Positions 22,596 to 32,939 of a stretch of 64,000 nt of DNA are shown here, piece after piece. Position 1 is the stretch's first letter. The number at the start of each line of letters is the position of its first letter. The notes beneath the pieces were generated by a model, which worked only from the letters and a program-made list of their open reading frames with translations, was not told where the DNA came from and did no database searches. Source of the DNA: Dromiciops gliroides (taxonomy: Eukaryota > Chordata > Mammalia > Microbiotheria > Microbiotheriidae); contig NC_057867.1 in NCBI RefSeq assembly GCF_019393635.1, positions 64,483,492 to 64,547,491 of the forward strand, given 5' to 3'. The translations under genes and the position numbers were made by a program.

Positions 22596-23865
22596 GTGGC
22601 GCCCACAGACGCAGAAAGGGAGGGGGGAGTGGGGTGTGCCCACTAGCCTGAGGGGGGAGGAGGAGGGGGGATATGGGAGGGGGGGAGTGTAAATTCAACC
22701 ATTTGAACCTGTTACTGCAGTGCCCGAACATATGCGCAAACGCACACACCGCGCGCATACTCGGGCAAGCCTTTGACCCACCCACACTTGCCCGTGCGCA
22801 TCCACATTAGACCATATAGCTGCGTACACAGGTGCGTGTCTAAAGACACCCCTCGTCTCCAGAAATCGATAATGGCCAATTATTACTGTCCAAAAGCCCA
22901 AGCTGTGAAAAAAAAAAAACAAGGGCTGTAGCCACGGCACTAATGAACAGGTGGTGGCTAGCAGACAGGGGCAGATTTCACGTGTGTATGTGTGTGGAGG
23001 CGGATTCTTGGGTGAACTGCCGCTTAATAAACACAAGATAGAACCGCTTCCCTAGCCGCAGCACGGATCCTGGTGTGATGGGCGGGGGGCGGGGGACGGG
23101 GGGGGGGGAGTCAGCGCTTTCACAGCACTGATTCCTTGGCACCTTGACAACCTGGGTTCTGACGAACTGTCTTGGCGTTTCTGTAGGGGCGGGGTTCTGG
23201 GCGCATCCGCGCTCCTTGTAGGGTTGCCCCCCCCCACCTCCACCACCGCACCAAAATCATTAGTACGGCTTCCTGAATGCAGACTTTCCTTATGCAAGGC
23301 TACAGGTTTCGAAGGTGCAAGTGGAGTCTTATTAAAGACTATTACTATTAAGTAAGCCATTTAGATCCCTTAAATTAAGAATTCTACTTGCATAGGTAGG
23401 AAAAATATCCAAGTACAAAGGTGATATATACATATATATGTATATACATCCCGGGACCAATAAACACGGGTTGATCAAATACATATACACTATTGAAATG
23501 AGGAATCTTGGAAATAGCTTCGGGGTCCCCCTATCTATTTATGAACAATTCATGTAAATGTCGACTGTGGGAGCACTCCAAAGTTCATTTTTCTGCATGA
23601 CAACGCTGAATTATTGATCAAATCCAGCCGTAAGTATATACCTGAAGGTAATGGAAAAAATAAATAAATAATTGGGCACAAAGATGGAAACAGGCAGAGC
23701 TACTGTCTGCAAACATACGCATCCAGAATGCACATACAAGGCAGGAAAATCATATTAATTCTTCTGATCAACAGATGATGCTAAGATGCTCAGGAAAGAT
23801 TCAGTTGTCATTCACACAAATGAAGATATATCCTGAGCTTTAGGTTAAGCCTTATTTTTCAAGAA

Positions 23866-24025
23866 ACCCTAACCCTAACCCTAACCCTAACCCTAACCCT
23901 AACCCTAACCCTAACCCTAACCCTAACCCTAACCCTAACCCTAATCCTAACCCTAACCCTAACCCTAACCCTAACCCTAACTCTAACTCTAACTCTAACT
24001 CTAACTCTAACCCTAACCCTAACCC
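23866..24025 (+). repeat. Interstitial telomeric array (CCCTAA)n with a variant block
   Basis: About 27 tandem hexamers over 160 bp. The canonical CCCTAA units are interrupted once by a TCCTAA-type unit near 23945. Five consecutive CTCTAA variants follow at 23981-24010, then canonical units resume to the end. The C-rich strand is the gene-sense strand. Flanks are ordinary AT-rich intron plus a CA-rich tail. This is an internal, not terminal, copy. Confidence 0.97.
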
Positions 24026-24122
24026 ACTACATGAATATGCAAAATGCACACACATACACATACCCTTACCCACCTACCTAGATTCAGAATACAGAGCCAA
24101 TGTCAATGTCTCCTTCCCCCTC

Positions 24123-24124
<2 letters not shown>

Positions 24125-24155
<31 letters not shown>
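24125..24155 (+). repeat. (CA)n microsatellite in intron 1
   Basis: About 15 CA units, 100 bp after the telomeric array. Confidence 0.95.
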
Positions 24156-24157
<2 letters not shown>

Positions 24158-25369
24158 CAGATTCAGACACGCAAACAGAACCAGTAAACACAAATGCTTC
24201 TACTCCCCAAAAGAAAGCAGTGTGCCTAAAGATCCTGATATAGTGGGGTAATTGGATAAATACATTCTCCAAGGACAGAAGCCTCTCTGCTGTGTACTTG
24301 TCATATACTTTTAGACATTCATAAACACAGTTCTGTCACAGATTCATACAACAACATACATGTGCACAATGGCAATCAGGATATATGGATCTGCCAACAA
24401 AATCCTCAACCCTATTCTGATGCCAAGGCTAGCAATAGGAACGTGGCATTGCAGCATTAGAGGACCCAGACTGGCAAAAGAAGAGTGTATTTTGAAAAAT
24501 GTGGCTAGGGATGGAAGACTGTTCTCCAGCATTGAGGGGAGGGGGAAATAGCATCCAAGGTATGAGGACCCCAGGTTCCTGAAAAAAAAAAAAAACAGCT
24601 GCCTGTAAGGCAAAAGGATGCAATCATCACTCCTGGGGATGAGGGTGAGGGTCGAATTTGCTCTTCCTTCTACTGCCTCCAGTACACCAGCTCCTGTTTT
24701 GCTGTTTAACGGCAGTTAATGGCACCCTAGCCATTCTCAGCCCCCAAAAGATCTTAAGAACTCAGAAATCCCAGGCGGTGGGAAGTTCACACATAATCGG
24801 GCACAGTAGCGCAAAGACAGAAGCGGGCACACACAGTCTATCCCAGCCTCCCTAGTTGGGATGGCTCTGCTCATAGGAGAGAATGGCTAATTATCCTGGC
24901 AATTATCAGCCAAAGCTGATGGGGGCGGGGGGGGGGGGGAACGATGCTAGAGACGCTAGTAAAACAGTTCTCCCTAGAACTCCCTGAAGAAAACACAACA
25001 TAAAGGGAAATAAATCTCCCGTATAGACCAGAGCAGGAGAAAGAGGGGAGGGGAAGAGGGGAAAGGAGCAGTTGATTTGGGGTATACAGAGAAATGCAAA
25101 AACAGGTGGGAGGAAACGAGGAGAACTAGCCACATGAACGGTGTCCAAAAGCCTGCCTGGAGAGGAGAGAAGTGTGACTGCGGAGCAGGAGAGCCAAGGT
25201 GGACCCGGGTGCGGCCGGAAACTACCAGAAAAGTTACCCACACATATGCAGACGTGTACACATGTTCACACACACAGAAAGCGGATCTTGTTTCTCAGGA
25301 GCCTAATAAAAATCGGGATGGGAGGGAGAGGGGAGAAGGAAAAAACACACATGAAGACGGGCGCTTGGG

Positions 25370-25870
25370 CAGGACGTCATGGGCAGATGACCCTCAAACC
25401 CTAGGCTAGGGCGGAACTGCGGGAGATCGCCCCCCCCAACTCTTTTCTGGTCCCCTAGCGGGGCGTGTCGCGAGAAAGCCCCCCCCCCCATTTTCCCAAG
25501 ACGCTGTGTCCGATTAACCGCGAATGAGGAGGGGCGAACACGAGAAGTGGAGAAGGCAGGAGAAAGGAGGGGGGAGGAGGAGGAGGCTGCGTCGCGGCCA
25601 CCAGATCGGGAAGGCGGGGGCAGGAGCGGGAGGGGGCGGAGTTGGGAGTGGCCCCCACTCTGTGGACAGGCGGATGTCAGGAGTGCGGCGCCCTTTTAGA
25701 GAGGCGAACCCTCCCTCGGGTTCGTGCCCCCCTAACATTAGCGTCTTTTTTCAGCGAAACTTCTGCGAACATGACCCAGGTCAAAGAGATCGTGGACAGG
25801 CTTCTGAAAGGGTACGATGTCCGTCTCCGGCCTGATTTCGGAGGTAAGTCACAGTGTGCTCCCTCCCTTC
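25370..25870 (+). promoter_or_regulatory. Second CpG-rich patch, around exon 2
   Basis: CpG density rises again for about 500 bp immediately upstream of and across exon 2 (for example GCGGGGCGTGTCGCG near 25458), separated by roughly 2.7 kb of CpG-poor intron from the exon-1 island. It could be an alternative promoter or a methylation-protected regulatory patch. This is inference from composition only. Confidence 0.45.
25755..25843 (+). CDS. GABRQ: GABA-A receptor theta/beta-type subunit, coding exon 2 (start of extracellular domain)
   Basis: An 89 bp exon preceded by a CTAAC branch-like site (25732-25736), a T run and CAG, and followed by GTAAGT. With the split Ser codon it encodes residues 24-53, including a glycosylation sequon NMT (29-31), the N-terminal helix [13 protein letters not shown] and the strand signature VRLRPDFGG that all beta-class GABA-A subunits share. 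The family exon is about 92 bp in human beta genes (from memory), so this one is a codon shorter. The mature N-terminus follows the beta layout and lacks the longer N-terminal extension of human theta. DVRLRP rather than DIRLRP is the theta form. The reading frame is also open for about 110 bases upstream without an ATG, which I take as chance in GC-rich DNA. Confidence 0.93.
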
Positions 25871-26499
25871 TAGCCCGCGACAGGGCGCTTTGTGCTCAAG
25901 GGAACAGAAAGGATGTAGAAGCTAGTCAACAGTTGGCTCTCGCCAGGGTCCCAGGCAGTGGACTTCCCCTGTTTGCCATTGCTTCCGATTCTTTTTCCAT
26001 TTGCCTCCCATCGACCCCCGCTCCCATTGCCTTCCCTCATCTCTCTGCCCTGTTCCACCCAGCTCAGCCTCCCATAACAGTCGTATATTATGAAGCGCTC
26101 GCTCGCCTTTAAAGACCACTCGCAGGTTTGCAAAGCGCTTTCTATCCGTTACGTGTCTCATCACCCCGCCCTGCCCCCTTTCCTTCCTCTCTCCCATCCC
26201 TTCCTTCTGCGCAGGCGGCTCTTCTCCCCCAGCAGCTCTCCTAGCCAGACCTGCCCCCTCCCCTGCAGAGGAATGGGTGTGGACAGAATGGGACTCTGCA
26301 GAGGCAGCTGCAGATGGGCGGGGCCCCTAGAACCTCTAAGTCCCCAGGGCCCAGACCTGGGCTGTCTGCCTGGCTCCAGCTTCAGCCATGACTGGCCCAC
26401 AACATAGAACATAGGACACCTTCAAGTGCTCCTCCTCTTCCCCTCTTCCTTCTCGGTGCCTGAAGTTATGACCGTGAGGAAGCCCAAATGCAGCAATCC

Positions 26500-26590
26500 A
26501 ACCTGCAATGACAAAATGCCTACTCTAAGCAAGGCATGGTGCTAGGCACTGGCGATACAGGGACAAAGACCTTGTAGTGGGCATTATCCT
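26500..26590 (-). repeat. L2 3' end, antisense
   Basis: AAAATGCCTACTCTAAGCAAGGCATGGTGCTAGGCACTGGCGATAC with ancestral order of the L2 terminus. Confidence 0.7.
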
Positions 26591-27254
26591 GGGCGGGGGG
26601 GAGGGGGGGCCCGGAGGGAGGGGGTCGAACACATGAATGAGCAAGTTAAATGAATGAATGAGTGAAAAAGAATTTATTATGTGGTTGTATAATACATGTA
26701 CACAAATGACTGGCTATGTGCTGATGAGGGGAGGTGGGAACAAGTTCTCCAAGGGCCCTCCTGGGCACTCAGGAACTGAGCCAATCCCTCATCCCAAGAG
26801 TCCCGGGGAGGCAGTCTAGCATGACAGACATGTAAAAGGAATGTATGAATACACAGGGAAGTGTTCCCAGTGTCCCTCAGGGAAGTCAGTAGACATTGCT
26901 TCCAGGGTTGAGTTCAAGTCCCACTTGGAAGTCTGTGGGGAAGTGAAGAGATAAGTGAAATGACTCACTTCCCTTTCTTAGCAAAGGCTACTTTGCTTTT
27001 GGAGACTGTTGTCCTCGCTTCTTGATTCCCCATCAGATGTGAACTTGAAAATATATCAACTGTATTTGTGGAAAGAGGGTTTGGCCATTGTCTGTATGGA
27101 AAGCTTAGACAAGCCTGGGAACATATGCAACACCCATAAGGGAGCAAGAGACTAGAGAGCCCAGCTCCAATTCTGACAAGGCCTTGATTAATGTTTAGCT
27201 CAGTTCCCTCACAGGCCTCTCATTGATGTAGCCCAGCATTTGGGGAGGGGGGAG

Positions 27255-27345
27255 GCAGGGTATGCAAAGCATATCATGCATTTATTAAGCACCTACTATG
27301 TGCAAGGACTTCTGCTAGTCACAAAATGAAAACCAGTCCCTGCTT
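27255..27345 (-). repeat. L2 3' end, antisense
   Basis: GCATTTATTAAGCACCTACT ATGTGCAAGGACTTCTGCTAG is the L2 terminus in reverse. Confidence 0.75.
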
Positions 27346-27599
27346 ACATTACATGGGTAGGACAGTGGGGACAAGGGGGAAGGGGAGGGGGAAAACAGCA
27401 CATGCAAAACAAATCCAACTAGGGACCATCTTCTGTGACTGGCCTCAACTGGAATTGAAGGCCTCCTGGACAACGAGGAGCAAAGGTAAGAAAAAAAAGA
27501 TCAAGACAAACATTTCCACAATTGCCCAATCATCTGCAGTGCCACACACCTGCTCAGGGATGTTGTTTCAAATAATAGCAGCTGCCTGCCTATAGCACT

Positions 27600-27800
27600 T
27601 GATGCTGTGCAAAGGCCTTGACATATGTTCACCACAAGATTGGGAGGTAGGTTTTGATGGACCACAGTTTACCAGGGAGGAAACAGGCAAGCAGAGGTAA
27701 AGTAACTTGGTTAAGGTCACCCAGGTAAGTGAATGAATGAGTTACAGACCTGGGATTTGACCCCCAATCCTGAACTTCTCAATCCAGTAGGCTTCTGGTC
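27600..27800 (-). repeat. MIR-type SINE, antisense
   Basis: TGCAAAGGCCTTGACATATG, GGGAGGAAACAGGCAAGCAG, TTGGTTAAGGTCACCCAGG and ATTTGACCCCCAATCCTGAAC follow reverse MIR. Confidence 0.65.
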
Positions 27801-28272
27801 ACATCACACCTTACAGGCCAGTAGTTGGGGTGGGGAAGAGAGAAGACTTAAGGTCCCAAAAGGAAATAACAGACAATCAAAACACATCGAAAAGATTCTT
27901 TCAAAGCAGATGGTGAGAATGGTAAGCAAAGGGAGACAAGAAAGGAAGATGAGGGCAGAAAAGGAGACGAAAGGCAATAGGCAAATGAAAAGAACTGGAC
28001 CAATAGGGTGGGAACGAGAGGGAAGAAGAGCAAAAAAGGAGATGACCTTAGCTGAGAAGAAAGCGAGGGTGAGCTCTACTCAGGAAGGGCACATGAACAT
28101 GAAGATGAACAATAAAAAAAAAATCTGGGCCGCTGTTGCCACAACTGAAAGATGAGCGGGTTGGACTACAGGGCCTCTTCTCTAAAAACTGGTTGAAAAT
28201 GAAGGCCTGTGAAATTACTTCCAGGAACAGATCTAGGATCCTAAGTGTTTTGTTAGGCAAGCCTCCTAAAAG

Positions 28273-29212
28273 CCCTGGGCCTCAGTTTCCCCACCTATAA
28301 AAAAGAGAGAATTGGAATAAATGGTCTCTGAGGCCCCTTTCAGCTCTATCCCTAGCCATTTCAAATCCCTGGGCCTCAGTTTCCCTACCTGTAAAAAGGA
28401 GAAGGTTGGAATAAATGGCCTGTAAGGTCCCTTTGAGCTCTAGACCTAGCCACTTAAATTCCCTGGGCCTCAGTTTCCCCAACTGTAAAAAGGAGAGGGT
28501 TGGAATAAATGGTCTCTGAGGCCCCTTTCAGCTCTATCCCTAGCCATTTCAAATCCCTGGGCCTCAGTTTCCCCACCTGTAAAAAGGAAAGGGTTGGACC
28601 AAATGGCCTCTGAGGTGCCTTTGAGCTCTAGCCCTAGTCAATTAAAATCACTGGTCCTCAGTTTCCCCACCTGTAAAAAGGAGACTGTTGGACTAAATGA
28701 CATCTGAGGTCCCTTTGAGCTATAGACCTAGTCACTTAAAATCCCTGAGCCTCAGATTCCCCATCAATAAAAAGTAGAGGGTTGGAATAAATGGCCCCTG
28801 AGGTCCCTTTGAGCTGTAGCCCTAGCCACTTAAAATCCCTGGGCCTCAGTTTCCCCATCAATAAAAAGTAGAGGGTTGAAATAAATGGCCTCTGAGGTCC
28901 CTTTGAGCTGTAGCCCTAGCCACTTAAAATCCCTGGGCCTCAGTTTCCCCACCTGTAAAAAGGAGAGGGTTGAAATAAATAGCCACTGAGGTCCCTTTGA
29001 GCTGTCACCCCAGCCACTTGAAATTCCTGGGCCTCAGTTTCCCCACCTGTGAAAAGGAGAGGGTTGAAATAAATGGCCTCTGAGGTTCCTTTGAGCTGTA
29101 GCCCTAGCCACTTAAAATCCCTGGGCCTCAGTTTCCTCTCCTGTAAAAATATTGGACCCAATGGCCTCTGAGTTGCATTACCTCTCTAGATCTAGACTCT
29201 TATGATCATATC
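28273..29212 (+). repeat. Minisatellite: ten copies of a 94-bp unit derived from a MIR tail
   Basis: The phrase CCTGGGCCTCAGTTTCC or a close variant starts at 28273, 28367, 28461, 28555, 28649, 28743, 28837, 28931, 29025 and 29119: exactly 94 bp apart every time, with no indel drift. Each unit then has a TGTAAAAAGGAGAGGGTTGG-like stretch, an ATAAATGGCCTCTGAGG stretch and a CCTTTGAGCTCTAGCCCTAG stretch. That is the 3' half of a marsupial MIR-type SINE, and the last copy runs into a normal MIR end. Units differ by scattered substitutions, so the array is not brand new. Confidence 0.95.
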
Positions 29213-29214
29213 AT

Positions 29215-29330
29215 ATTTCAATCAATTATTTATTATACACATACTGTGTGCAACAACAGTGTGCTAGAAGCTGGAACATAATTTCCAAGAATGAAGAAAT
29301 CAGTCTGCATGAGAAACTTCCATCCTAATA
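29215..29330 (-). repeat. L2 3' end, antisense
   Basis: CAATTATTTATTATACACATACTGTGTGC then GTGTGCTAGAAGCTGG and CTTCCATCCTAATAATAA, directly after the 94-bp array. Confidence 0.6.
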
Positions 29331-29814
29331 ATAAAAAAATTCTGCACACACTTCCACCTTTCAAATGCCCCTGATGGCCTGGGTCAAGCTAGCAGCCTTA
29401 CACCCCACTGAAAGCTGCCTTGCTCCCTCACCTTGCAAAAAAGGACCCTCTCATTGGGTGCCACTTTCATTCTCTCTGCCAGGGATGCAAACCCCATGAT
29501 CTTATGGGAGGGACCTCCTGCCCATTAGGAATTCATGAGTGATTGGAAAAGAGGCCAACCACTCACTGACCCCAGGGGACTGGGACAGCATAACAGTGGC
29601 AGAAGACAAGACATTGAGTATGCGCCTGCTCTGTGCAAAGCCCAACCCTGGGCACTGCAGGGGGTCCTCTCAGCCTCTAGAGTGAAGACTTCTTCTCCCC
29701 ACCCCCACATCCCACTCTTTCCCACTTTACTTCGCAATCAAACTTTGCCCCTCTTTGGCCTATCTCCTTAGGGTTCAGCACTCTGAGCCTAGCCAAATGG
29801 ATAATGCAAAGACA

Positions 29815-30015
29815 AAAGGTAGTGTGGTTTAGTGGGAAGGGCCCTGGAATAAAAAGCAAGTGCCCTAGCATTTGAGTTCACTCTCTGTCACTAGCTCCAT
29901 ATATGTCCTTGGGCAAGGTCCTCCCTGACCCTGATCCTCAGTTTCCCCATCTGTAAAAAGAAGATATGAGACCAAATTATTTTCAAGGATCCCTTGAGCT
30001 TTGATAGTTTAGGAC
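29815..30015 (+). repeat. MIR-type SINE, sense
   Basis: GGTAGTGTGGTTTAGTGGGA, AGTTCACTCTCTGTCACTAG, CTCAGTTTCCCCATCTGTAA and GGATCCCTTGAGCTTTGATA in MIR order. This is an unexpanded relative of the 94-bp array unit. Confidence 0.75.
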
Positions 30016-30340
30016 TGAACGATTAGGTCCATATATTTGCATGAAAATAGGAGCCACTGAAGATCCCATTTCCTAGTGGAAGAGCTCAGTCAGATGTAGG
30101 CATTTAGGCATCTTATGGGCAGGAGAGAGAGAACATTTGGAGCTAAATAAGAGGAGGCGTTCCCAGCAGAGCTGTACCTGGAACAAAGTTCGGAATGACT
30201 TGTCCAAGATTCCATGCTTGGAAGGGCCCCTAGCTTCCACACAAGCCAACCCCCTGGTATCTGCTTAAGAGAGTTCCTACAGGGGAGACAGACAGCTAAG
30301 CCAGTAAAAGAGACAGACACAGAGAAGGAGAAAGAAAAAG

Positions 30341-30370
30341 ACAGGGAGAGGAGAGGAGAGGAGAGGAGAG
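30341..30370 (+). repeat. (GAGAG)n microsatellite
   Basis: Six GAGAG pentamers within a purine-rich stretch from 30300. Confidence 0.9.
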
Positions 30371-30544
30371 ATGAAATCTGAGCTTATGTCTCATACACAT
30401 TAACTCATAATACTAAACTTCCTATCCCCCCTCCCTGGCCCCATCACCAAAACAAAAGAAAAGGAATGCACTAGTCCACTTACCCTTGATGGTCACTTTA
30501 ACTCTTTGGTGACATCATGGTGCAGTCGAAAAACGGATAGTTTT

Positions 30545-30690
30545 GGAGTTAGAAGGCAGTGGCTAAGAGCACTGGACTCAAGAGTCAGGAAGACTTGAGT
30601 TCAAATTTGACCTCACTTAGCAGCTGTGTCACCCTGGGCAAGTATCTGCACCTCTTAGACTCAGTTTCTTCATCTGTAAAACAAGGTGTG
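30545..30690 (+). repeat. MIR/CORE-type SINE, sense
   Basis: GGCTAAGAGCACTGGACTCA AGAGTCAGG, GAGTTCAAATTTGACCTCAC, CTGTGTCACCCTGGGCAAG and CTCAGTTTCTTCATCTGTAA. Confidence 0.75.
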
Positions 30691-30881
30691 TGTTGGGGAG
30701 GGGGGGTTGGTCTAGTTCAGAGCTGTCAAATATACAGCTCACCTTTGCCCAAGCAGCCAGAACAAGATTAAATGCAATGTCATTGAAAAATATTTAACAA
30801 AAATGAATAAAAATACAATCAAACATAGATAGCATTGCATTTTAAAACTAAGTGAACATATTGTTTAAGATTAGTGGCCTC

Positions 30882-31004
30882 GGGGGCGGCTAGGTGGCGC
30901 AGTGGATAGAGCACCGGCCTCAGACACTTGACACTTACTAGCTGTGTGACCCTGGGCAAGTCACTTAACCCCCATTGCCCCGCAAAAAAAAAAAAAAAAA
31001 AAAA
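30882..31004 (+). repeat. Short marsupial SINE with an internal deletion
   Basis: GGGGCGGCTAGGTGGCGCAG...GAGCACCGGCC joins directly to TCAGACACTTGACACTTACT. About 35 bp between two GGCC copies, including the B-box-like GAGTTCAAATC, is missing. Perfect 15-bp target duplication AAGATTAGTGGCCTC at 30867-30881 and 31005-31019. Confidence 0.95.
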
Positions 31005-31054
31005 AAGATTAGTGGCCTCCATTTCTATTGGACTTTCACAGCCCTTGTCTAGAT

Positions 31055-31190
31055 GGCCTTCAATCAGTCAATCAACAAACATTTATTAAAGCCCTACAAT
31101 GTGCCAGGCACTGTTCTAGGAATATGAAAATGAAAAGTCCCTCCTGGCCTCCATCACAGAGCTTCCATTCGATTCAGAGTGAATAACATA
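31055..31190 (-). repeat. L2 3' end, antisense
   Basis: CAATCAACAAACATTTATTA AAGCCCTACAATGTGCCAGG CACTGTTCTAGG. Confidence 0.8.
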
Positions 31191-31458
31191 CTTCTGTAGA
31201 GTTGTGTGTGTGTGGACACACACACAAGGAGTCTTGAGGGGCATAACCCTAGCATCTGGAGGGATCAGTACAAGGCTTGGGGTTAGGAGTATCTCTTCCC
31301 CCTCCTACAAGGGTCCTTGTAGCCTGATTTCTTCTGATTACAAAAGAGATTTTGTGGGGGGAGGGGGAAGTGGAGAGGGGAAGGAGGACCAGGAACCAGT
31401 GCTAGTTCACAAGACTTGTAACAGCCATGTGTGAATCATTATTAAAAACAATTATACT

Positions 31459-31601
31459 GGGGTGGCTAGGTGGCGCAGTGGATAAAACACTGGCCTTGGA
31501 TCCAGGAGGACCTGAGTTCAAATCTAGCCTCAGACACTTGACACTTATTAGCTGTGTGACCCTGGGCAAGTCACTTAACCACAATCGCCTTACAAAAAAA
31601 A
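31459..31601 (+). repeat. Short marsupial SINE
   Basis: Full-length copy starting GGGGTGGCTAGGTGGCGCAG with an A tail. Target duplication AATTATACT at 31450-31458 and 31602-31610. Confidence 0.95.
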
Positions 31602-32016
31602 AATTATACTCCAGCTCCAAGGTGTTGTCCAAGCCATAGTCAACCTAGGATGTATAGAGTGGAATAAAAGGAGCATAGCTGGGGAGGTACGAGGGGCTTA
31701 AAGAGGCTGCTCGGGATGCCCTTTGCTCCCACTCCCTTCTCTCTGGTCACACTCATCTCACCCATCCATTCCTTTAGCCCTTACCTTTGAGTAGTGGGAA
31801 GGACCTCCCTTTAGCCCGGAGCCAAGTAGGATGGAGAGTGGGCATATTCACAGCTGTTCCCTTTTCCCAAATAAGCCCGTTTTTCTCTGGCCCCACCCTC
31901 TCCCCTCAACACTAGAGGGAGGGGGCAAGATCCCGGGCTTCCATAGAAGAAACTATCAGCTCCCTGTTTTCAGACCATCCCTGTAGTGAGGTTCTCTTCA
32001 TTAGACAAGATTGGGG

Positions 32017-32170
32017 GGGGCAGCTAGGTGGCACAGTGGATAAAGCACTGGCCCTGGATTCAGGAGGACCTGAGTTGAAATCCAGCCTCAGAAACTTGAC
32101 ATTTACTAGCTGTGTGACCCTGGACAAGTCACTTAACCCTCATTGCCCCACCAAAAAAAAAAAAAAAAAA
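32017..32170 (+). repeat. Short marsupial SINE
   Basis: Head GGCAGCTAGGTGGCACAGTG, end CCCTCATTGCCCCACC and a 19-A tail. AAGATTGGG before and AAGATTTGGGC after suggest a diverged target duplication. Confidence 0.93.
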
Positions 32171-32724
32171 AGATTTGGGCTTCCCAGATACTTGGTGTGC
32201 ACCTCAGTGAATTCCACTGAAATCCCATTTGTTCTTCAGATTTCCCCAGTGCAAATGGGTTAAGTCCATGGACAATACATTTCTTCTTTGTATCCAAAGG
32301 CTCTTTTGGCAGCTGACTGGCAGTGCCCCCTCTCCCAGGCCCTGGGCAGCACCCCTCCAAAAGGCCATTTGTGCTTTCATCCCTTCTCTCTTTCTGCCCC
32401 CTAGCTAACATCCTCCTCTGAGGGACTGAAGTAGCCCCACCTACTTTCACCCATTGGCTAGCTGGCCTTCCAGGCTCTCTCCTTGATCCATTGTCCCTCT
32501 CAATCCTTCCCTCCCCACCCTAGCCTGCCTCTCCTTGCCCCTCCATCTTAATCTCTCCTTACCTCTCTATGGTATGTGCTAAGCAGAAAGAAAGATACAG
32601 GTGAAAAAGAAGAGGGTATAGATTTCACAGTCAAATAAATCTATAAGGGAGAAATGACCACACATATTTTTAAATCTTAGAGATTTTTCCTTTCTCTAGA
32701 CACGGGTTATTTCTCCCAATGATA

Positions 32725-32930
32725 ATGCTAGCTGGCATTACTATGGCCCCTTTAAGTCTTACAAAGCACTTTACCTCATTTTATTTGATATGAGGTAGGT
32801 ATTGTTGATCCCATTTTATACAGGAGCAAACTGAGGCTTAGCAATTTGCCTGAGGACACAGGTAGGAAGTATGAGGGTAGAATTCAAACCCAGGTCTTCC
32901 CAACTCCATCATCCAGCAGCTTCAGTTGAC
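32725..32930 (-). repeat. MIR-type SINE, antisense
   Basis: CTTACAAAGCACTTTACCTC, GATCCCATTTTATACAGGAG, CAAACTGAGGCTTAGC and AATTCAAACCCAGGTCTTCC. Confidence 0.75.
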
Positions 32931-32939
32931 CTCTTTTGG

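Larger units (their letters stand above)
21030..22650 (+). promoter_or_regulatory. GC- and CpG-rich island: probable GABRQ promoter and 5' UTR
   Basis: Base composition changes sharply here, with dense CpG from about 21200 and especially 21590-22340, against a CpG-poor background. It covers the 5' leader and exon 1. I see no TATA box at a convincing distance, so a dispersed CpG-island promoter is likely. Between 21900 and the start codon at 22190 there is no ATG. The transcription start cannot be placed from sequence. Long open frames here on both strands are products of GC- and CT-rich composition, not genes. Confidence 0.7.
22261..25754 (+). other. GABRQ: GABRQ intron 1
   Basis: GTAAGG donor to TTTTTTCAG acceptor. 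The first 400 bp are still GC-rich. It then contains two CA microsatellites, the telomeric array at 23866-24025, G-runs near 23090-23110 and 24925-24940, and GA-rich stretches at 25020-25080 and 25520-25640. The 23380-23860 stretch is AT-rich, holds no repeat I recognise, and could include conserved noncoding DNA. No young SINE is present in this intron. Confidence 0.85.

Noticed and set aside
23852-24073. Minus-strand frame of repeated Leu-Gly and Leu-Glu
   Set aside because: Direct translation of the telomeric hexamer array.
25642-25843. Upstream extension of exon 2 as an alternative coding start
   Set aside because: The frame is open but has no ATG before the exon, and a good acceptor with a branch-like site defines the exon start.
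28282-29161. Minus-strand frames with repeated GNETEAQ-like text
   Set aside because: Shadow of the 94-bp minisatellite; 94 is not a multiple of 3, so frames shift each unit.
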